Positions 58,715-64,000 of a stretch of 64,000 bases of DNA are shown here, piece after piece. Both the position numbers and the translations under genes were made by a program. The DNA comes from Bacteroidaceae bacterium (GTDB lineage Bacteria; Bacteroidota; Bacteroidia; Bacteroidales; Bacteroidaceae), in NCBI GenBank assembly GCA_017447625.1, contig JAFSNB010000001.1, forward strand, positions 109,943 to 173,942. Reading direction: 5' to 3'. Positions within the stretch are counted from its first letter, which is position 1. Each line of letters starts with the position of its first letter. The notes below the pieces were generated by a model, which worked only from the letters and a program-made list of their open reading frames with translations, had not been told where the DNA came from and did not search any database.

Positions 58715-60301
58715 ATGAAAAAGATATTATCCATAATGAGTGCGGTGCTCCTGCTGTTGACCATGGGAGCCTGCCGCCCTGAGAGTGACACGCTGGTGCC
58801 CTACGACCACAATGACAAATTGGTGTTCGCTGCTGCCGACACCTCCTTTGCCGCCAAGTTCCAGATCATGTGGAACGGCCTGAACCAGAACTATGCTATC
58901 TGGGACTACGAGGCCGAGCAAGGCGTGGACTGGGATGCCATCTATGACGAGTACTATCCCCAATTCGGGGCCCTCGACCGTCGCGGCAAGGACGCCACCG
59001 TGACCGACGACGAGTTGAAGGCCCTCATGCAGAAGGCCCTCAGTCCGCTGCATGACGGCCACTTCCACTTCGACATGAAGAACCACAAGACGGGCAATAC
59101 CGTGACCTACGCACCCTCTCAGGACCGCAATGCCTCGCGCGACGACTACACCATTGCCAACGCCTTCACGCCCGACCTCAGCTACTACGCCGATGTGGCC
59201 AATGGCCTGGTGGAGACCGATGCTGAAGGCAACCCCATCGTGAAGTCTTACAACACAAACGCGCTGAACATGTTAACGACCTTCTTCGTCACGCCCGGCA
59301 TTGGACTGACGTGGGCGATAGACCGATATAAGGAGCTGTCCGCGCTGCCGAATCCTACGGAGATGGAGGTCTTCCAGCGCAATCAACTGAAAGCCTTCGT
59401 AAATGAGATGAGCAGTGGCGCCTCAGGCAAGCCGGTAGAGATCGCCGTAACCGCTTACAACCGCCTGCACGAGAAGTACAGCTTCCTCGAGATTCCCTGC
59501 TTTGACTACATCGATCCCGCCTTCCTCGAGAAGGGCATCACATTCGACTTCGCCCTGCTCAAGGGCAACATTGCCTATTTCCACGTCAGCCGCTTTGCGA
59601 TGAGCGTCTATCTGGACGACACCTCCAGCCAGAAGGTCTTCGATCTGTCTAACCCCGCCACCAAGAACCATATCCAGCAGATGCGCGAGGTGTGGCAGGC
59701 CTGGTTCGACACCGTCCAGCAGCTCCACAAGAGCGGCACCCTCGGCGGCGTCATCCTGGATGTGCGCAGCAATGGCGGCGGCGGCACCGATGACTTCCAG
59801 TACTTCGTGGGTTCCCTGCTGCCTGCGGGCGGCCTGCAAACCTGCTACCAGCGCTACAAGCGCGGCACCGGCCGCTACGACTACTCCCCGATGATGGAGG
59901 GCATGGTGCTCACCATGAGCACGCCCCACGAGACCATCACCGAGCCCGTCGCCATCCTCACCAATTGCTGGTCGGTCAGTATGTCCGAGATGTCCACCCT
60001 CGGCGTCAAGACCATGCCCAACGGCAAAGTCATCGGCAAGCGCACCTGGGGCGGCCTCTGTCCGCTGGCCGAAAACGAGTACAACACCTACAACTACACC
60101 GGACATATCGGCGTTGAGGGCGAGACCGCCGTCTATGGCTATGTTCCCATGCTCGCCGCCTACACCCTCGACAAGAAGTTGATTGAGGGCAAGGGCATCA
60201 CCCCCGACATCGAAGTGGACTTAGACGTTATGCTATTCCAAAGCACAGGTCGTGACTCTCAGCTGGAGCGCGCCCTCCAATATTGTACCATTGGCAACTG
60301 A
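58715..60301 (+). CDS. S41-family peptidase lipoprotein
   Basis: 528 aa. Lipoprotein signal M-K-K-I-L-S-I-M-S-A-V-L-L-L-L-T-M-G-A-C. An N-terminal helical part (F-x-x-x-W-N-G-L-N-Q-N-Y-A-I-W-D-Y) is followed by the S41 core: L-H-D-G-H-F-x-F-D, G-G-V-I-L-D-V-R-S-N-G-G-G, N-C-W-S-V-S-M-S-E-M (nucleophile region, residues ~419-425), and I-G-K-R-T-W-G-G. The C-terminal I-E-G-K-G-I-T-P-D-I-E-V is typical. Predicted periplasmic or outer-membrane processing protease; substrates unknown. Confidence 0.9.
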   Translation: MKKILSIMSAVLLLLTMGACRPESDTLVPYDHNDKLVFAAADTSFAAKFQIMWNGLNQNYAIWDYEAEQGVDWDAIYDEYYPQFGALDRRGKDATVTDDELKALMQKALSPLHDGHFHFDMKNHKTGNTVTYAPSQDRNASRDDYTIANAFTPDLSYYADVANGLVETDAEGNPIVKSYNTNALNMLTTFFVTPGIGLTWAIDRYKELSALPNPTEMEVFQRNQLKAFVNEMSSGASGKPVEIAVTAYNRLHEKYSFLEIPCFDYIDPAFLEKGITFDFALLKGNIAYFHVSRFAMSVYLDDTSSQKVFDLSNPATKNHIQQMREVWQAWFDTVQQLHKSGTLGGVILDVRSNGGGGTDDFQYFVGSLLPAGGLQTCYQRYKRGTGRYDYSPMMEGMVLTMSTPHETITEPVAILTNCWSVSMSEMSTLGVKTMPNGKVIGKRTWGGLCPLAENEYNTYNYTGHIGVEGETAVYGYVPMLAAYTLDKKLIEGKGITPDIEVDLDVMLFQSTGRDSQLERALQYCTIGN

Positions 60302-60334
60302 TTATATAAATGCGAAACATAAATCAATATAAAT

Positions 60335-61360
60335 ATGAAAAAGATTTTTTTGACAGTAGTAGCCATAACAGTCTGTTCTGTGGCAATGGCTCAGTCCGCT
60401 AAGGAATGTTTAGAGAAAGCCAAAGAATGTTTTAATAGTAACAAAATTCCTGAGGCAGTCCAATGGGTTCGGAAAGGAGCCGAGCAGGGAGATGCTGAGG
60501 GACAGTTTTACTTGGCTGCTTGTTATGAAAGAGGCAATGGCGTTCCTCAAGACTTTGCTGAGGCCGCTAAATGGTATCGCAAGGCAGCAGACCAGGGACA
60601 TGTATATGCCCAAAGTGCGTTGGGTTCATATTATTATGCAGGTTGTGGCGTAGAGAAGAATATAACAGAGGCTCTGAATTTGATGCTCAAGGCAGCAGAT
60701 AAGGGATTTCCACAGGCACAGTATAATCTTGGTGTTTATTACATGGAAACCTCAAACTATGACGAGGCTTTAAAATGGACAAAAAAAGCTGCTGACCAAG
60801 GTTATGTAAATGCATATTATAATATGGCTTGTCTCTATGATCAGGGTCATGGCGTTACTCCAGACCTCACAGAGGCCTTGAAATGGTATCGCATGGCGGC
60901 AGCGCAGGGACATCTTATGGCAATACATAATATAGGCAGTTTCTACCTTAATGGCAAGGGCGTTACCCAAGACCATACCGAGGCCGTGAAGTGGTTCCGC
61001 AAGGCAGCCGAGCAGGGATTCCCAGAATCTCAGTTTAATTTGGGCGTTTCTTACGAAACAGGCGATGGTGTAACCCAAGACTATGCCGAGGCCGCTAAGT
61101 GGTACCGCAAGGCTGCCGATCAGGGACATATATTTGCACAGAACAACCTTGGTATGTGTTATAAACAGGGACATGGCGTTCCCCAGGACTTTGCCGAGGC
61201 AGTGAAATGGTTCCGCCTGGCAGCGGAGCGTGGACTGTCAATTGCACAAGGAAATATGGGGAATTGCTACAAAAATGGTGAGGGCGTACCCAAGAACCAG
61301 GCCGAAGCTGAGAAATGGTATCGTCTGGCAGATCAAAGCCGGGCAAGAGAACGGAAGTAG
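60335..61360 (+). CDS. secreted Sel1-like repeat protein
   Basis: 341 aa. Signal peptide M-K-K-I-F-L-T-V-V-A-I-T-V-C-S-V-A-M-A-Q, then about eight Sel1-type TPR-like repeats of ~36 residues (A-x-x-W-Y-R-K-A-A-D-Q-G-H-x-x-A-Q-x-x-L-G, with Y-x-x-G-x-G-V-x-Q-D). Repeats are very alike at DNA level. Such proteins serve as protein-interaction scaffolds; partner unknown. Sits between the S41 and C11 peptidases on the same strand, with small gaps. Confidence 0.9.
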   Translation: MKKIFLTVVAITVCSVAMAQSAKECLEKAKECFNSNKIPEAVQWVRKGAEQGDAEGQFYLAACYERGNGVPQDFAEAAKWYRKAADQGHVYAQSALGSYYYAGCGVEKNITEALNLMLKAADKGFPQAQYNLGVYYMETSNYDEALKWTKKAADQGYVNAYYNMACLYDQGHGVTPDLTEALKWYRMAAAQGHLMAIHNIGSFYLNGKGVTQDHTEAVKWFRKAAEQGFPESQFNLGVSYETGDGVTQDYAEAAKWYRKAADQGHIFAQNNLGMCYKQGHGVPQDFAEAVKWFRLAAERGLSIAQGNMGNCYKNGEGVPKNQAEAEKWYRLADQSRARERK

Positions 61361-61380
61361 TATCATCATCACATACGACA

Positions 61381-63165
61381 ATGAAAAAGATTCTCACGAC
61401 GCTCGCAGCCGTCGCTTGCTGCTGGGTGACAATAACCGTGTTCACCGCCTGCTCCGATGACGACGGCAGCTCTACGCTAAATCCTACAGACCCTAAGGCT
61501 CTTGTGGGCACATGGGTAGCCGACCTGTCGGGCAAGACTCAATCCATTTGGAATTACGGCAAGGCGTGGAACGTATGGACGTTCAACGCCGACGGCACAG
61601 GCGTGTCCGACTTGTACTTCTTGGCAGGCGACGATCCCGTTGCCATCCAACACCAGCCGTTCACCTACACTGCCGAGGACGGTAAACTGGTTACCGTGAT
61701 GGACGACGGCACTTGGGACTGGAACTATCAGGCCGTGGATGGCAAACTGACGATAGACTACGAGGGCGGCAGCGCCATGACATTCGACAAAGCCGACGCC
61801 GCGCAGACCACACAGTTCGACGAGTGGAGCAAGCGCAAACTGCTGTCGGTGCCCGGCCTCCAGGCCCGCTACACAGTCTTAGTCTATGGCAACGCCGGCG
61901 GCAAGATGGACAACATCATCGAGCAAGACTTCTGGAAGGCAATCCGTCCCTACCTGACGGACTCGACCAAGGTGCGCGTGGCCGTCCTCTACAAGTACGG
62001 CCAGAACACCAGCGGCCAGATGACCGACGACGGCGACATCGTGTGGTTCGAGCTGAACAGCCAGACCGACCTCGACAACCTGCACACGCAGGGATTGAAC
62101 ATCCTGGACATGCACACCGAGGCCATCGAGACCAAACTCTACGACCCCAACACCATACACAAGTTTATCGAGTTCAGCAGCCTCTTCTGCCCCGCCGATG
62201 AATACATCTTCACCATCTGGGGCCACGGCACCGGCTTCGACCCGATGAGCGACATCCCCGGCAAGTACAACGAGAATCCCGATGCCACGCGCGGTGTCGT
62301 TGGCGACGAGTGGAACGGTGGCGAACAATTAGACATGTACGAACTCTCGCAGGCCATCAAAGCAACAGGCCGCGCCCCGCTGAAGGCCATCTTCTTCCAC
62401 AACTGCATGATGGGCAACATGGAATCGCTCACCGAACTGCGCGACGTGGCTGACTACATCGCCTGCTCCGCCCACATGCTCAATAGCGACTACTCCGTGT
62501 TGCCGGCCTTCGTCAGAGGGCTTATCGAAAAGGACGACGTGGAGCAAGCCTTCGCCTATATGCTCAGCGATGTCACCCCCGCATGGCAGGAATGTTACAG
62601 CCATGATGAGGGCAAAGCAGTCAACGGCGACTTCAAACTGGTGCGCACCAGCGAACTCGACGGCATCATCGACGTCTGCAAGCGCCTTGCCGACCGCCTC
62701 ATTGCCCTCTACCCGACACAGCAGGAGGCCATCGATCTGGCGACCACGCAGGTTTATAGATTCTATTTGATGTCCGACGACATCGCCACCAATTACCTCA
62801 GTCCATTTTTCGACCTTCAGGACTACGCCGACAAATTGGCCGCCAACACGGGCGACGCCGAACTGACAGCAATTGCCGCCGACCTGCGCACAGCCTTCAA
62901 CCGGGCCATTCTCCAGCGAGCAGACATCAGCTGGAGTGTGCAACATTTGGACCAATATAGCCTCAGCGTCTGCCTCTACAGAGATGCCTTCTACAATGCA
63001 GACCTCATAGGAGCTGGAGCTGAAATCAAAAGCAACGTCGGCGCGGGCTACGAGCAGTGTACCTTCCACAAGCTCACCGGCTGGGGCAACTTCCTCCGCA
63101 TCAACTCCTGCCTGCCCTGGGGCAATCCCACCAGCGGTGGCGGCGGACCAATAAACGCACAATAA
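61381..63165 (+). CDS. C11 (clostripain) family cysteine protease lipoprotein
   Basis: 594 aa from ATG 61381. The upstream in-frame extension overlaps the Sel1 gene; M-K-K-I-L-T-T-L-A-A-V-A-C-C-W begins a lipoprotein signal ending F-T-A-C. Residues ~30-150 form a lipocalin-like N-domain (L-V-G-T-W-V-A-D-L). The protease starts near 165 (A-R-Y-T-V-L-V-Y-G-N-A-G-G); catalytic His282 in I-W-G-H-G-T-G-F and Cys342 in F-F-H-N-C-M-M-G-N. C11 enzymes cleave after basic residues. The fusion of a lipocalin-like part and the peptidase is the usual form in gut Bacteroidetes as I recall it. Confidence 0.92.
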   Translation: MKKILTTLAAVACCWVTITVFTACSDDDGSSTLNPTDPKALVGTWVADLSGKTQSIWNYGKAWNVWTFNADGTGVSDLYFLAGDDPVAIQHQPFTYTAEDGKLVTVMDDGTWDWNYQAVDGKLTIDYEGGSAMTFDKADAAQTTQFDEWSKRKLLSVPGLQARYTVLVYGNAGGKMDNIIEQDFWKAIRPYLTDSTKVRVAVLYKYGQNTSGQMTDDGDIVWFELNSQTDLDNLHTQGLNILDMHTEAIETKLYDPNTIHKFIEFSSLFCPADEYIFTIWGHGTGFDPMSDIPGKYNENPDATRGVVGDEWNGGEQLDMYELSQAIKATGRAPLKAIFFHNCMMGNMESLTELRDVADYIACSAHMLNSDYSVLPAFVRGLIEKDDVEQAFAYMLSDVTPAWQECYSHDEGKAVNGDFKLVRTSELDGIIDVCKRLADRLIALYPTQQEAIDLATTQVYRFYLMSDDIATNYLSPFFDLQDYADKLAANTGDAELTAIAADLRTAFNRAILQRADISWSVQHLDQYSLSVCLYRDAFYNADLIGAGAEIKSNVGAGYEQCTFHKLTGWGNFLRINSCLPWGNPTSGGGGPINAQ

Positions 63166-63189
63166 AAACACAATAAAACATCAACGACA

Positions 63190-63750
63190 ATGAAAAAGAT
63201 TCTGATGACGCTCACAGCCGTCCTTTGCTGCTGGGTGACAACAACAGTATTCACCGCCTGCGGTGACAAAGACGATGAAACCATCGAACCTCCCGTGCAG
63301 ACCCGCACGCTCTCGGCAGCAGAAGTCTGCTATCTGGTACACATGCCCTACAATGGCCGGAATATCTGCAACTACATCGTCTCCTACAAAGAAGCCGACG
63401 GCCAGGAGAAGAGTGGTATGTTGGCGGACACCGCCTGGGTGAAGAGGATTACGGTCAGTGATTTCCCGTTCACCGCCACCATCAATATGAACGTGCAGCG
63501 CAACGAGGCTGAACTCACCGACAGCGCCTATAACTTCCGCGTCTACTACTCGGTTTACTCCGTCACGAGCATCTTTTCCGACGGCACGAGGGTAGAGACC
63601 TACAGGGATGCAACACCAACGTACATTGGTTTGACCTGCCCCGCAAGAACGGCAGAGGCGTATATCGCAGAACGTTTTCCCGAACGCCTGAAAGCGAAAT
63701 CCATAGAGCTCTCTACTGACGGCAAGGTCCTGTATTTCCAAACGAGATAA
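63190..63750 (+). CDS. lipoprotein of unknown function
   Basis: 186 aa. Signal M-K-K-I-L-M-T-L-T-A-V-L-C-C-W-V-T-T-T-V-F-T-A-C with lipobox, almost the same in DNA as the signal of the C11 gene. The mature part (R-T-L-S-A-A-E-V-C-Y-L-V-H-M-P, Y-K-E-A-D-G-Q-E-K-S-G) has no family I can name. Last gene before the hairpin at 63768. Confidence 0.75.
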   Translation: MKKILMTLTAVLCCWVTTTVFTACGDKDDETIEPPVQTRTLSAAEVCYLVHMPYNGRNICNYIVSYKEADGQEKSGMLADTAWVKRITVSDFPFTATINMNVQRNEAELTDSAYNFRVYYSVYSVTSIFSDGTRVETYRDATPTYIGLTCPARTAEAYIAERFPERLKAKSIELSTDGKVLYFQTR

Positions 63751-63767
63751 GTCTGATGCCAATATAT

Positions 63768-63802
63768 GCGGGCGAAGATAGCAATGATGCATCTTCGCCC
63801 GC
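63768..63802. terminator. terminator-like hairpin
   Basis: Perfect 12-bp stem GCGGGCGAAGAT / ATCTTCGCCCGC with an 11-base loop, 17 bp after the last lipoprotein stop. No T-run. Confidence 0.65.
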
Positions 63803-63902
63803 GTAGTGCGTGAGCGACTGTGCCAAGCATACGTCGCTTAACTCGTTAATCTGAACTACAATTATTGCTGTCCGCTAAAAGTTGAACAGCGACAAATCAG
63901 GT

Positions 63903-63942
63903 GTCCGCAGTGCCGATAAACAGGCATTGCGGACTTATTTTT
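63903..63942 (+). terminator. second terminator near the window end
   Basis: GTCCGCAGTGCC / GGCATTGCGGAC stem (one G-T pair) with an 8-base loop and TTATTTTT. The remaining 64000-side sequence has no gene that I can support. Confidence 0.6.
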
Positions 63943-64000
63943 GAAAAAGTAAGCCCCCTCAATCAAATAACGTTAGCTCAGGAGGCGATGTTTCCGTCTC

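Noticed and set aside
60335-61360. Sel1 protein as effector of the caspase operon
   Set aside because: It is 27 kb away, on the other strand, and nothing links the two.
63860-63942. Insertion-sequence left end near the window border
   Set aside because: CTGTCCGCTAAAAGTTGAAC looked IS-like, but no transposase or matching inverted end is visible and the hairpin is better explained as a terminator.
1-64000. Prophage, conjugative element or toxin-antitoxin island
   Set aside because: No integrase, structural phage, tra or recognised toxin-antitoxin genes; housekeeping genes are spread over the whole window.

Overview
The window reads as a chromosomal segment of a Bacteroidales bacterium, most likely Prevotellaceae-like. 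Evidence: -7 boxes of the TAnnTTTG type, secreted proteins ending in a short tail of the form G-x-Y-I-x-N-G-K-K-x-x-V-K, a PorZ-like propeller, small acidic proteins of a kind common in Prevotella-like genomes, and the general look of the metG, cysS, leuS, tyrS, typA, ispG and korAB proteins. GC is moderately high by eye. No tRNA, rRNA, CRISPR array or prophage was recognised.

Layout. 1-3459: tail of an epimerase, a PAP2-type membrane phosphatase and metG. 3596-12575: a giant GH20-GH33 secreted glycosidase, a small acidic protein, a decayed Asp-box protein, a REP-associated (Y1) transposase element flanked by inverted repeats, a second small acidic protein and a second decayed secreted-protein tail. 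12641-28271: M6 peptidase, cysS, an ispG-nuclease fusion, korB, a GxxExxY gene, korA, a third small acidic protein with a C10 peptidase, a YfhO-like membrane protein and rpsO. 28272-29160: an unusual intergenic region with an orphan promoter and nested dyads. 29161-33110: a four-gene minus-strand operon encoding a secreted LRR-caspase with a DUF4384 protein and an outer-membrane protein. 33304-45418: typA, tyrS, two glycosyltransferases, leuS, a YitT-type membrane protein, rdgB and a PorZ-like protein. 45500-55476: a double TldD-like secreted protein, then a surface-polysaccharide cluster (flippase, fucosyltransferase-like, acyltransferase, LicD, double glycosyltransferase). 55487-63750: a TPR/AraC membrane regulator followed by lipoproteins, a barrel protein, S41 and C11 peptidases and a Sel1-repeat protein.

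The most striking property is that short repetitive DNA has entered coding sequence throughout. A GC-rich palindrome with a 12-bp GAGAGGGGC-type tail (family A), found as single copies and as inverted pairs, lies inside or at the start of at least nine genes, always in frame. In two places it appears to have welded neighbouring genes into one ORF (ispG with a DUF559 nuclease; two glycosyltransferases). AT-rich repeats (ATTCATAATGC type and TCAATGG type) also occur inside genes. A related hairpin (family B) abuts the stop codon of four genes with constant polarity. A RAYT-type transposase, the enzyme class associated with REP elements, lies in the same window next to a complete family A copy, which makes a REP/RAYT system writing protein linkers the leading candidate for an undescribed system here. 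A second candidate is the pairing of ~55-60 aa acidic proteins with upstream tail-bearing secreted proteins; a third is the LRR-caspase operon.
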